Assembly (NCBI GenBank): GCA_019747815.1
Contig: JAIEQJ010000022.1
Location: forward strand, 1-64,000
Direction: 5' to 3'
Origin: Hyphomonadaceae bacterium
Lineage (GTDB): Bacteria > Pseudomonadota > Alphaproteobacteria > Rhizobiales > Hyphomicrobiaceae
DNA length: 64,000 nt
Below the pieces are notes generated by a model. The model was not told where the DNA came from, ran no database searches, and was given only the letters and a program-made list of their open reading frames with translations. The translations under genes and the position numbers were made by a program. Shown piece by piece: positions 46,651 to 56,163 of this stretch (positions are counted from its first letter, which is position 1; every line of letters starts with the position of its first letter).

Positions 46651-47429
46651 GCGTCCCGATGCTGGAAGCCCGCGCGCTCGGCTTCGGCTACGGCGCCAGG
46701 GTGGTCGGGCGCGGTGTGGATCTGGAGGCCCGCCCGCGCGAGGTGCTGTGCCTGCTGGGTCCCAACGGCTCCGGCAAGACCACCCTGTTCAAGACCATGC
46801 TGGGATTGTTGCCGCCGCAGGCAGGTGAAGTCCGTCTCGAGGGAATGGCCCTGGCCCGCCTGACGCGCCCAGAGATTGCCCGCCGCGTCGCCTATGTGCC
46901 GCAGGCGCACGCGGCGCATTTTCCGTTCACCGTCATCGACATGGTCGTCATGGGGCGCACCGCGCACCTGGGGCTGTTCGCGTCTCCCACGCCGGAGGAC
47001 AGACGGCGGGCGCTGGCGGCCCTGGCGACGCTCGGCATCGCCGGGCTGGCGGAGGCTGAATACACCCGCATCAGCGGCGGCCAGCGCCAACTGGCCCTGA
47101 TCGCTCGGGCCCTGGCCCAGGCCGCTCCTGCCATCGTCATGGACGAGCCCACCGCCAGCCTCGATTTCGGCAATCAGGCGATCGTGCTGTCGGAGGTCAA
47201 GCGGCTGGCGACCCAGGGCCTCACCATCGTGCTGTCCACGCATGATCCCGACCATGCGTTCAGCGTCGGCCACCGCGTCGCGCTGCTGGATGGCGGCCGG
47301 CTCGTCGCGCAGGGCACGCCCGGGGAGGTGCTGACCCCGCAGCGGCTGCGTGCGGTCTACGGCGTGCCCGTCGTGGTGGAGCGGCTCTCGCAGGGCCAGA
47401 CCGTCTGTGCGCCGGACTACGGCGCCTGA
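46647..47429 (+). CDS. FecE-type ABC transporter ATPase
   Basis: This is a 260-residue ATPase. Walker A GPNGSGKTT, the Q-loop QAHAAHFPFT, the signature ISGGQRQLALIARAL, Walker B IVMDEPTASLD and the switch histidine STHDPDHAF are all intact. It starts four bases inside the permease gene (ATGA) and therefore acts with it. The Q-loop and C-terminal VYGVPVVVE match iron-chelate importers of the FecE/BtuD group. Confidence 0.95.
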   Translation: MSVPMLEARALGFGYGARVVGRGVDLEARPREVLCLLGPNGSGKTTLFKTMLGLLPPQAGEVRLEGMALARLTRPEIARRVAYVPQAHAAHFPFTVIDMVVMGRTAHLGLFASPTPEDRRRALAALATLGIAGLAEAEYTRISGGQRQLALIARALAQAAPAIVMDEPTASLDFGNQAIVLSEVKRLATQGLTIVLSTHDPDHAFSVGHRVALLDGGRLVAQGTPGEVLTPQRLRAVYGVPVVVERLSQGQTVCAPDYGA

Positions 47430-47699
47430 CAGCTCAGGAGCGGCAGTGCGGTCTTGCCGCCTGCTCCTGCATCGCTGCGCGGCCTCACCCTTTCGCAGCG
47501 GCGCCTTGAGTTTTCCACCGCCGCAAATGCGCGGGAATCCCTTGCAATGTCTGCAGTCCGAGACGGGGCGTCTGCCACATCCCGTTCTGCGCCGGAGCGC
47601 AACCATTATTTAACCGCAATGGCTCCAAATAGTTCTCGCCCGCATGCCAGTGCTCGGGCCTTGCTTCTGCTCCCGCCGACGTCCACAAGGAAATGCCCC

Positions 47700-48266
47700 A
47701 TGCGCCTCAGGCCCCCACTTCGCATGAGCGTGACGAGACGCGGGGAGAAGGAGCAGAGGCTCGGCGAATTCATCGGCGAATATCTCGGCGACGCACACCA
47801 TGCCAGGCCCCAGCCGGGCAGTGAGATCCTGCTCATCGCCCGCTCGGTGGAGAGCCCCGTGGTCAAGGCCATTGCCGCCCAGGCCGCCGAGATCGCCGCC
47901 GCCGGCTACGGCCTGCGCCTGATCGTGGCGCAAACGGATGCCGACAGCATGCCGCGGGGCTGGGCGCTCTCCGACACCGTCGATGTGGACTGCGAGGTGC
48001 GCTGGGCCCGCAAGCCGCGGCTGATCGAGGCGCACGAGCAGCTCGTGCTCGGGCCGCACACGTGCTGGATTGGCGATTCCATGCGCCGCGAACCGGCCAA
48101 GTGCGACGCCTACGAGACCTACATCGACGATTGTGCCAAGACCACGGCGGCCGCCATCCTCTCCTTCGAGCGCTTGTGGCAGACGAGCGAGCCTTTGCTC
48201 GCGCGCACGCCGCTTCCGCCCCGGGATGACGAAGCGGCAAGCTTCAGCCTGGCCCGCCGCCACTAG
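47700..48266 (+). CDS. Conserved hypothetical protein
   Basis: This is a 188-residue soluble protein of no family I recognise. LGEFIGEYLGDAH opens it, followed by a Rossmann-like strand-loop pattern (SEILLIARSVESPVVKAIAAQAAEIAAAGYGLRLIVAQ). VRWARKPRLIEAHEQLVLGPHTCWIGDSMRREP lies in the second half. The ATG at 47700 has AAGGAAA seven bases ahead, and the longer frame upstream is unlikely. It stands 270 bases after the ABC ATPase. The middle section resembles phospholipase-D-like or SIR2-associated small domains only loosely. Confidence 0.6.
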   Translation: MRLRPPLRMSVTRRGEKEQRLGEFIGEYLGDAHHARPQPGSEILLIARSVESPVVKAIAAQAAEIAAAGYGLRLIVAQTDADSMPRGWALSDTVDVDCEVRWARKPRLIEAHEQLVLGPHTCWIGDSMRREPAKCDAYETYIDDCAKTTAAAILSFERLWQTSEPLLARTPLPPRDDEAASFSLARRH

Positions 48267-48286
48267 GCTCGGGTGTGGCCTATCTG

Positions 48287-48400
48287 TCGTCCCGGAATTG
48301 CCCGAAGCGCAATATCCGGGATGACAGATGGTGCCATTTCGGAATCTCGCGAAGCGAGATGTCCGGGACCCAGGCGCCACAACCGATCGCGGGCAATCTT
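48287..48400. repeat. REP-family block before alpha-2-macroglobulin
   Basis: GTCGTCCCGGAATTGCCCG, AAGCGCAATATCCGGGATGA and ATCTCGCGAAGCGAGAT form hairpin arms, followed by GATCGCGGGCAATCTT. The block shares its edges with those at 27226 and 42102. The rest of the gap to 48636 has no supported gene. Confidence 0.75.
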
Positions 48401-48636
48401 CAGCCCTCAGTCCCCGCGTGCACGCCCACGCGCTGGGGCCGGGGCCATGCTGCGTTGCGGTTGCGCCCGGCACCGTTTCGCCCGGCGCCGGCAATCACCG
48501 GAAAGAAGACGTAAGCCGTCGCAAGTGCGGAGAATTGGGCAACGTCCGTCACTGTTCAGTCACGGCCGGCTGCTCCATTTGTCTCAGGCCGGCATGCGCC
48601 GCCGGCCGTTGCTTCACACATGCCAGGGGTCCGCCC

Positions 48637-51600
48637 ATGTCAGCCGTCCTTCGAGTGCTGAGTTGCCTCGTTGCCCTTCTTGCTGCGAACCTTGTGCACG
48701 CGCAGGACGCCCCTTTCACGCACGCGGGGGTACAGGCCGACGCCAAGCGCTACGAAGCCTACCTGAAGGCCAACTGGCAACCCGGCAACAGGCAGGGCCG
48801 CGATCTGCGTGCGGAAGGCAACCGCCTGCTGGCCGCGGGCGCCGATTTCCGCGCCGCATCGCGGGCGTTCGCCCAGGCGGTCGTGTTCGACGCCAACGAT
48901 GCCGAGGCCTGGACCGGCCTCGCCCGCGCGCTCCTCGCCATCCGGCCGGACCAGGGCAGCGAGCGCTACGAGCTGCCGGTCAACGCCTCCGGCGCGGCAT
49001 GGACGGGCTATGCGCGCGCACAGGCTCCCGCCGCCAAGTCGGCGGCGCTGTGGGTTCTGCATGAGGCGTTCAAGCGGCGCTCCTACTGGCGTCCGGCCAT
49101 TGATGCGCTGAAGGCCGGCATCGCCGTCAATCCCACCGCCGAGGCGCAGGAGGCGCTGGAGAAGCTCGTTGCCGAGCATGGGTTCCGCATCGCCGAGTAC
49201 AAGGTCGATACCGACGCCGCGCAACCGCGGCTGTGCATCCAGTTCTCCGAGCGGCTGGCGCCGGGCACCGTCGACTGGGCCCAATACTTCAAGGTCAACG
49301 GCAAGGACCCGCAAGGCGTGAACGCCGAGGCGCGCCAGATCTGCCTCGACGGCTTTGGTCATGGCAAGCGCTACGAGGTGCAGGTGAAGGCTGGCCTGCC
49401 ATCCGCCATCCGGGGCGAGACGCTCATCACGACGGCCGAGCTCGCCGTCTACGTCAAGGACCGCTCCGCCTCGGTGCGCGCCACCGGCCGCGGCTATGTG
49501 CTGCCCAATCGCGGCCAGCAGGGCATTCCGCTCGTCACGGTCAACACGGAGAAGGTTTACGTCGAGGTCTACCGCATCGGCGACCGCAGCATCGCCCAGG
49601 CGCTGCAGAGCGGCGATTTCCAGAAACAGATTTCGTCCTATGACATCAGCACGCTCAAGACCAAGAGCGGCGTGCAGGTCTATGCCGGCGAGATGGCCGT
49701 CGCCTTGCGGCTCAATGAGGACGTGACGACTGCCTTTCCCGTCGCCGAAGCGATCCCGCGCCTGGAGCCCGGCGTCTACGTTCTGGCCGCACATGCATCG
49801 GAAAGACGCGGCGAGGACGACAACGGACGCGGCGCCACGCAGTGGTTCATCGTCTCCGATCTCGGGCTGACGGCCATCAACGGCGACGACGGCATCCACG
49901 GTTTCGTGCGCTCGCTCGCCAGCGCCACGGCCGTGGTCAATGCCAACGTGCGCCTGCTGGCCCGCAACAACGAAGTGCTGGGAACGGCCAAGACCGACAG
50001 CCGCGGCTATGTGCGCTTCGACCCCGGCCTGAGGCGCGGCGAGGGCGGGCAGGCGCCGGCCGTGCTGGTGGCCGAGACCCCCGCCGGCGACTACGCCTTC
50101 CTCGACCTGTCGAGCGCCGCGTTCGACCTGACCGATCGCGGCGTCAAGGGCCGCATCGAGCCCGGTCCGGTCGACGCCTTCGCCTATACCGACCGCGGCG
50201 TCTATCGCCCGGGCGAGAGCGTGCACGTGACGAGCCTGGTGCGCACCCGCACGGGTGCGGCCGCTCCGGTTCCCGTCACCCTCATCGTCTCGCGGCCGGA
50301 CGGAGTTGAGCACTCGCGCCAGGCGCTGACCGATCAGGGTTTCGGCGGACGCGCGATGCGGCTCGCGCTGGCAACCTCGGCCATGACGGGCACCTGGCGC
50401 GTCAAGGTCCACACCGATCCCAAGGCAAGCCCCATCGCCCAGGCCGCGTTCCTGGTGGAGGACTTCGTGCCCGAGCGCCTGGAACTCAAGCTCGAGGCCG
50501 CCGCCAAGGCTCTGAGCCCGCAGGAGCAGGGCGTCATCAAGGTCGCCGGCCGCTATCTCTACGGCCCTCCGGCCGCCGGTCTCAATGTCGAGGGCGAGAT
50601 TTCCGTGCGCCCGTCGGCCCGCGACGTGCCCGGCTTCCCCGGCTTCAGGTTCGGCCTCGCCGACGAGCAGTTGAGCCCGGTGCGCAAGCCGCTGGACAAG
50701 CTTGCCGCCACCAGCGCCGACGGCAAGGCCGACCTCGCTATCGATCTGCCGGCGCTGACGAAGACCAGCCGTCCCCTCGAAGCCGACGTGATCGTGCGGT
50801 TGCGGGAATCCGGCGGGCGCACCATCGAGCGCACCATCTCGCTCCCCGTCGACATGAAGAGTGCCCGCATCGGCATCAAGCCGCTGTTCAAGGACGGCAC
50901 GGTTGGCGAAGGCGACACCGCGAGCTTCGAGACGATCATGCTCGGGCCCGACGGCAAGGCCGTCGAGGCCAAGGGCCTCAAGTGGGAGCTGCTGCGCCTC
51001 GACCAGCGCTGGCAGTGGTACAGCCGCGACGGCGCGTGGGCCTTCGAGCCGGTCACCAGCACGCGCCGCGTCGCCTCCGGTGTGGTGGATGCCATGCCCG
51101 GCACGCCGGCCAAGATCGAGGCGCGCGCCCAGTGGGGCCGCTATCGTCTGGAGGTGAGCGATGCCACGGGGCTGATCTCCAGCATGCTCTTCAACGCGGG
51201 CTACTGGGCCGACGAGGGCGCGGACAGTCCGGAGGTTCTGGACGTGGCGCTCGACAAGCCGAGCTACCGTGTCGGCGACACTGCGCGCATCAGGATCACC
51301 TCGCGCGCTGCGGGACGCGCGCTCATCGCCGTGCTGAACTCCGGCCTCGTCACAGCGCAGGAGGCCGATGTGCCGGCCGGCGGTGGCGAGGTGGCGATCC
51401 GGGTCGGCGAGGGCTGGAATCCCGGCGCCTACATCACCGTGGCCCTCTATCGTCCGATGGACGAGAAGGCCAAGCGTATGCCAAGCCGGGCCATGGGCCT
51501 GCGCTGGCTGGCCGTCGATCAGGCCGCGCGCACGCTGGGCGTCACCCTGGATGTGCCCGAGAAGGTGAAATCAGGCAGCCTGCTCGTCGTGCCGGTCAAG

Positions 51601-53925
51601 CTCACGGGCCTGGCCGCGGGTGAGGCCGCGCGCGTGACGGTGGCTGCCACCGACGTCGGCATCCTCAATCTGACGCGCTTCGAGGTGCCCAAGCCCGACG
51701 CCTGGTTTTTCGGCCAGCGTCGTCTCGGCAGCGAGATCCGCGACCTCTACGGCCGCCTGATCGACGGCATGCGTGCCGAGCGCGGCAGGCTGCGCTCCGG
51801 CGGTGATGGCGGCGGCGGCATGGCGATCGAGGGCAGCCCGCCGGTCGAGGCGACGCTGGCGCTGTTCTCCGGCATCGTTGAGGTCGCTGCCGACGGTACC
51901 GCGAAAGTCGAGTTCCAGCTCCCCGACTTCAACGGCCAGGTGCGCCTGACCGCCGTGGCCTGGAGCGCCGACAAGGTGGGCTCCGGCAGCAAGGATGTGA
52001 TCGTGCGCGATGCCATCGCCTTGACGGTCTCCGCCCCGCGCTTCCTCACGCTCGGCGATGCGGCCCGTCTCGAGCTGACGCTGCACAACGTGGAGGGCGA
52101 GGCCGGCGTCTACACGGTGAACGGCCAGTACGAGTCTGAAGCGGGTGCCCAGACCCAGCCGGGCTTTGAACGCTCCGTCGCCATTGCGGCAGGCGAGCGC
52201 AAGCGCGAGAGCTTCCAGCTCAAGCCCGGCGAGGTGGGATTGACCCGGCTCGCCGTGCGCGTCACGGGTCCGGGCGGCATCGATGTGCGGCGCACGCTCA
52301 CCTTCGACGTGAAGGTGCCGGCGGGCGATATCCGCCGCCTATCGGTCGTCACGCTGGCGCCGAAGGGCGGCAAGCTCACGCTCTCCCGCGATCTGGTGCA
52401 GGACCTCATCCCGCGCCGGACCAGCGTGACGGTCACGGTCGGGCCGCAGGGCGCGCTGGACCTGCCGGGTCTGCTGGCCTCGCTCGACCGCTACCCCTAC
52501 GGTTGCGCCGAGCAGACGACGAGCCGCGCGCTGCCGCTGCTCTATGTCAACGACGTGGCCAAGCGCATCGGCCTCGCCAGCGACACGCAGGTGCGCGAGC
52601 GCATCGACGGCGCCATCGCGCGCGTGCTCGAGATGCAGGATGCCTCCGGCGCCTTCGGCATCTGGGGACCGTCCGACGGCGACATGTGGCTCTCGAGCTA
52701 CGTCACCGACTTCCTCACCCGCGCCAGGGAAGCCGGCTACGCCGTGCGCAAGCAGGCCTTCGATCAGGCTCTCGACCGCCTGGCGAACTACATCAGCTAC
52801 GTGCAGGACTTCGAGAAGGGCGGCGAGGCCAGGGCCTATGCGCTCTATGTGCTGGCGCGCAACGGCCGGGCGCCGATCGGCGAGCTGCGCTACTACGTCG
52901 ACACCAGGCTCGACAACTTCGCCACGCCGCTGGCGCAGGCCCAGCTCGGCGCGGCGCTCGCCATGATGGGCGACAAGCCTCGCGCCGAGCGCGCCCTCAA
53001 GGCGGCCTTCAAGGGCATCACCGGCACCGATGACGGCGACGCGCGGCGCGACTATGGCACGGCCATGCGCGATGGCGCGGCCCTCATCACCCTGGCCTCG
53101 GAGACCGGCCTCGCCAAGGCCGACGTGCCGCGCATGCTCGAGCTGGTGTCCAAGGCCTACGCCTCCAAGGCCTACACATCCACTCAGGAGCAGGCGTGGA
53201 TGGTGCTGGCGGCGCGGTCGCTGGCCGACGAGGCCAAGCGCATGGCGCTCACCCTCAACGGGCAGCCGCACCAGGGCCAGCTCGTCCGCGGCCTCACGCC
53301 GGCCGATCTGCAGCCCGGCAGCCTGACGATCGCCAATGCCGGCGATGCTCCAGCCGGAGCCGTGGTCTCCGTGATCGGCGCCGCGCTTACGCCGGAGCCG
53401 GCCATCGCCAAGGGCTTCACCATCGAGCGCACCTACTACGCGATGGACGGCAGGAAGATCGATCTCAAGAGCGCCGCCGGCGGCCAGGACCAGCTCAAGC
53501 AGAACGAGCGCCTGGTGGTGGTGCTCAAGGTGGAGGCGGCGGAGGCGGGCGGGCGCATCCTGCTCGTGGATCGCCTGCCTGCGGGCCTCGAGATCGAGAA
53601 TCCGCGGCTGGTCGATTCCGGTGACATCAAGAGCCTCGGCTGGCTCAAGACCACGCTGGCCCCCCAGCACACCGAGTTCCGCGACGACCGTTTCGTCGCC
53701 GCCTTCGACTTCTTCGGCAGCTCTGACGGGCGCCGGGGCCGGCGCGGTGGCGACGAGGCCGGTGAGGGCCGGGATCCGGCTTCAAGCGCCATGGTGGCCT
53801 ATATCGTGCGCGCGGTGACGCCAGGCACCTACGTGCATCCCGCCGCCACGGTGGAGGACATGTATCGCGCCGACCGCTTTGCCCGCACGGCGGCCGGACG
53901 GCTGGAGATCGTCGGTCAGCAGTAA
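48637..53925 (+). CDS. Bacterial alpha-2-macroglobulin (YfhM type)
   Basis: This is a 1762-residue periplasmic protease trap. A signal peptide (MSAVLRVLSCLVALLAANLVHA) has no lipobox, so unlike E. coli YfhM it is probably soluble. An N-terminal helical region precedes the macroglobulin beta domains, including YTDRGVYRPGESVHVTSLVR. The thioester motif YGCAEQ (Cys1290 and Gln1293) is intact, followed by the helical TED domain, LNGQPHQGQLV, and the receptor-like end. The pbpC gene follows after 12 bases. The pair is known to be conserved and thought to guard and repair the envelope. Confidence 0.96.
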   Translation: MSAVLRVLSCLVALLAANLVHAQDAPFTHAGVQADAKRYEAYLKANWQPGNRQGRDLRAEGNRLLAAGADFRAASRAFAQAVVFDANDAEAWTGLARALLAIRPDQGSERYELPVNASGAAWTGYARAQAPAAKSAALWVLHEAFKRRSYWRPAIDALKAGIAVNPTAEAQEALEKLVAEHGFRIAEYKVDTDAAQPRLCIQFSERLAPGTVDWAQYFKVNGKDPQGVNAEARQICLDGFGHGKRYEVQVKAGLPSAIRGETLITTAELAVYVKDRSASVRATGRGYVLPNRGQQGIPLVTVNTEKVYVEVYRIGDRSIAQALQSGDFQKQISSYDISTLKTKSGVQVYAGEMAVALRLNEDVTTAFPVAEAIPRLEPGVYVLAAHASERRGEDDNGRGATQWFIVSDLGLTAINGDDGIHGFVRSLASATAVVNANVRLLARNNEVLGTAKTDSRGYVRFDPGLRRGEGGQAPAVLVAETPAGDYAFLDLSSAAFDLTDRGVKGRIEPGPVDAFAYTDRGVYRPGESVHVTSLVRTRTGAAAPVPVTLIVSRPDGVEHSRQALTDQGFGGRAMRLALATSAMTGTWRVKVHTDPKASPIAQAAFLVEDFVPERLELKLEAAAKALSPQEQGVIKVAGRYLYGPPAAGLNVEGEISVRPSARDVPGFPGFRFGLADEQLSPVRKPLDKLAATSADGKADLAIDLPALTKTSRPLEADVIVRLRESGGRTIERTISLPVDMKSARIGIKPLFKDGTVGEGDTASFETIMLGPDGKAVEAKGLKWELLRLDQRWQWYSRDGAWAFEPVTSTRRVASGVVDAMPGTPAKIEARAQWGRYRLEVSDATGLISSMLFNAGYWADEGADSPEVLDVALDKPSYRVGDTARIRITSRAAGRALIAVLNSGLVTAQEADVPAGGGEVAIRVGEGWNPGAYITVALYRPMDEKAKRMPSRAMGLRWLAVDQAARTLGVTLDVPEKVKSGSLLVVPVKLTGLAAGEAARVTVAATDVGILNLTRFEVPKPDAWFFGQRRLGSEIRDLYGRLIDGMRAERGRLRSGGDGGGGMAIEGSPPVEATLALFSGIVEVAADGTAKVEFQLPDFNGQVRLTAVAWSADKVGSGSKDVIVRDAIALTVSAPRFLTLGDAARLELTLHNVEGEAGVYTVNGQYESEAGAQTQPGFERSVAIAAGERKRESFQLKPGEVGLTRLAVRVTGPGGIDVRRTLTFDVKVPAGDIRRLSVVTLAPKGGKLTLSRDLVQDLIPRRTSVTVTVGPQGALDLPGLLASLDRYPYGCAEQTTSRALPLLYVNDVAKRIGLASDTQVRERIDGAIARVLEMQDASGAFGIWGPSDGDMWLSSYVTDFLTRAREAGYAVRKQAFDQALDRLANYISYVQDFEKGGEARAYALYVLARNGRAPIGELRYYVDTRLDNFATPLAQAQLGAALAMMGDKPRAERALKAAFKGITGTDDGDARRDYGTAMRDGAALITLASETGLAKADVPRMLELVSKAYASKAYTSTQEQAWMVLAARSLADEAKRMALTLNGQPHQGQLVRGLTPADLQPGSLTIANAGDAPAGAVVSVIGAALTPEPAIAKGFTIERTYYAMDGRKIDLKSAAGGQDQLKQNERLVVVLKVEAAEAGGRILLVDRLPAGLEIENPRLVDSGDIKSLGWLKTTLAPQHTEFRDDRFVAAFDFFGSSDGRRGRRGGDEAGEGRDPASSAMVAYIVRAVTPGTYVHPAATVEDMYRADRFARTAAGRLEIVGQQ

Positions 53926-53937
53926 CGGCGTCGTGCC

Positions 53938-56061
53938 ATGACAGCGCAGCCAAAGCCGGCTGAGACGCGTCGCGGGGTCCTCGCCAGGGGACTGCGCGGC
54001 GCGCTGATGGCGCTAGGCGCCGTCGCCTGCGGCATGGTCGGGCTCGTGGTGTGGACCTGGGCGCGGCTGGAGCCGTTGTCGCTCGACCGCGCGGAGGCGG
54101 TCTCCGTCACGGTTCTCGACCGCAACGATCGTCTGTTGCGGGCCTACACCTCGCCCGACAGCCGCTGGCGCCTGCCGGCTGAGGTCAGGGACGTTGACCC
54201 GCGCTATCTCGCCATGCTGATCGCGTTCGAGGACAAGCGCTTCCGCCGCCACCATGGCGTCGATCCGCTGGCGGTGGGCCGGGCCGGCTGGCTGCTCGTG
54301 CGCCACCGTCGCCCCCTGTCCGGCGGCTCCACCATCACCATGCAGGTGGCGCGGCTGCTGCTCGGCGTGCACGAGCGCACTTTGGTTGGCAAGATCCGGC
54401 AGGCGCTGCTCGCACTGCAGCTCGACCGGCGCCTCTCCAAGGACGAGATCCTGCGGCTCTACCTGCGGCTGGCGCCATTCGGCGGCAACCTTGAAGGCGT
54501 GCGCGCGGCGTCCTTGGCCTACTTCGGCAAGGAGCCCCGGCGGCTGTCGGTCGCGGAGGCGGCGCTGCTGGTCGCCATTCCCCAGTCGCCCGAGTTGCGC
54601 CGGCCGGATCGCTTTCCCGCAGCTGCACGGCGCGCGCGCAACCATGTGCTCGCGCGCATGCTCGCCACCGGCGTGATCTCGCGCGAGGACGCCGACCGCG
54701 CGATGGCGGAGCGGGTGCCCACGGCGCGGCGGGAGTTTCCCATGCTGGCGCCGCATCTCGCCGATGCGGAGGTCGAGCAGCACAAGGGCCGCACGGTGCA
54801 TCGGCTCACGCTCGACTCCATGGCCCAGGCCAGCATCGAGCAGCTCGTGCGCGACTATGCGGCGACGCTCGGCAGCCGCCTGTCAGCCGCGGTGGTGGTC
54901 GTCGACCACCGCACCGGCGAGGTGATTGTCCAGGTCGGTTCGCCGGGATTGCTGGATGAGGGTCGCTTCGGTGCCGTCGATATGACGAGCGCCATTCGCT
55001 CGCCGGGCTCCACTTTGAAGCCGATCATCTTCGGCCTCGCCTTCGAGCTTGGCCTCGCCCACCCCGAGACGCTGATCGAGGATCGGCCGTCGCGCTTCGG
55101 CATCTATGTGCCCAAGAACTTCGACCACGACTGGCACGGCACGGTCTCCATCCGCACCGCGCTGACCCAGTCGCTCAACATCCCGGCGGTGAAAGTGCTG
55201 GAGGCGCTAGGAGCGGGGCGGCTCTACGCGCGACTGCGGCAGGCCGGCGTGAGCCCCGTGCTGCCCAGGGGCACCGAGCCGTCGCTCGCCATGGCGCTCG
55301 GGGGCGTGGGCCTGCGGCTCACCGATCTCGCCCAGCTCTATGCCAGCCTGGCACACGGCGGCGAGCCCGTCGTGCTCAAGTACCGGCGCGATACCGCCCC
55401 TCCCAAGACCGCCGTTGCCGGCCAGCGGTTGCTCTCCCAGGTGGCAGCCTGGTACGTCGCCGAAATCCTGTGTCAGGCCCTGCCGCCCGCCAATGCCAAG
55501 CCGGGCCTTCTCTGCTACAAGACCGGCACCTCCTACGGCTTCCGCGACGCTTGGTCGGTGGGCTTCGATGGCCGCTATGTCATCGCCGTATGGGTCGGCC
55601 GGCCCGACAGCGCCTCCACCCCGGGGCTCACCGGGCGCACGACGGCCGCGCCGCTGCTGTTCGATGTCTTTGCGCGCATGGCAGCGCGCCGCACGCCGAT
55701 GCCGCCGGCGCCGTCGGGCACGCTCAGGGTCGCCAACGCCGATCTGCCGCCGCCGCTCAAGCGTTTCCGTGAAAGCGTGGCGGAGGACGGCGCCGCCGGC
55801 AGCCATCTGGAACCGGCGGTGAAGATCACCTTCCCGCCGGATCGCGCCGAGATCGAGGTCGAGGAGGGGGAAGGCAGCGGCGTGGTGGTCAAGGCCGAGG
55901 GCGGCGCGCTGCCGCTCACCTGGCTCGTCGACGGCGAGCCGATCGCCTCCGATCCGCAGCGCCGCGAGGTGGAGCTTCCCGCAGCGGGCCGCGGCTTCTT
56001 CAGGCTGTCGGTGATCGATGCCCGAGGCCGCGTCGACCGTGTTACGCTGAGACTGAAATGA
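53938..56061 (+). CDS. pbpC: Penicillin-binding protein 1C
   Basis: This is a 707-residue bifunctional murein synthase. One membrane helix (residues about 20-48) precedes the GT51 transglycosylase with EDKRFRRHHGVD and GGSTITMQVARLL. The transpeptidase has SPGSTLKP, SLN and KTGTS, all intact. A C-terminal PBP1C beta domain (ITFPPDRAEIEVEE) is present. It lies 12 bases after the alpha-2-macroglobulin gene. In Enterobacteria the products of this pair interact, so one transcript is expected. Confidence 0.97.
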   Translation: MTAQPKPAETRRGVLARGLRGALMALGAVACGMVGLVVWTWARLEPLSLDRAEAVSVTVLDRNDRLLRAYTSPDSRWRLPAEVRDVDPRYLAMLIAFEDKRFRRHHGVDPLAVGRAGWLLVRHRRPLSGGSTITMQVARLLLGVHERTLVGKIRQALLALQLDRRLSKDEILRLYLRLAPFGGNLEGVRAASLAYFGKEPRRLSVAEAALLVAIPQSPELRRPDRFPAAARRARNHVLARMLATGVISREDADRAMAERVPTARREFPMLAPHLADAEVEQHKGRTVHRLTLDSMAQASIEQLVRDYAATLGSRLSAAVVVVDHRTGEVIVQVGSPGLLDEGRFGAVDMTSAIRSPGSTLKPIIFGLAFELGLAHPETLIEDRPSRFGIYVPKNFDHDWHGTVSIRTALTQSLNIPAVKVLEALGAGRLYARLRQAGVSPVLPRGTEPSLAMALGGVGLRLTDLAQLYASLAHGGEPVVLKYRRDTAPPKTAVAGQRLLSQVAAWYVAEILCQALPPANAKPGLLCYKTGTSYGFRDAWSVGFDGRYVIAVWVGRPDSASTPGLTGRTTAAPLLFDVFARMAARRTPMPPAPSGTLRVANADLPPPLKRFRESVAEDGAAGSHLEPAVKITFPPDRAEIEVEEGEGSGVVVKAEGGALPLTWLVDGEPIASDPQRREVELPAAGRGFFRLSVIDARGRVDRVTLRLK

Positions 56062-56163
56062 GCGCCGCGCATGCGGGATGCGCCGATCGCCCGCGCAGGC
56101 TCGCTACGATCGGAGTCCAAGCCCAAACGTCGGCGGAAGGAAACGTGTCTCAACCGAGCCTGA

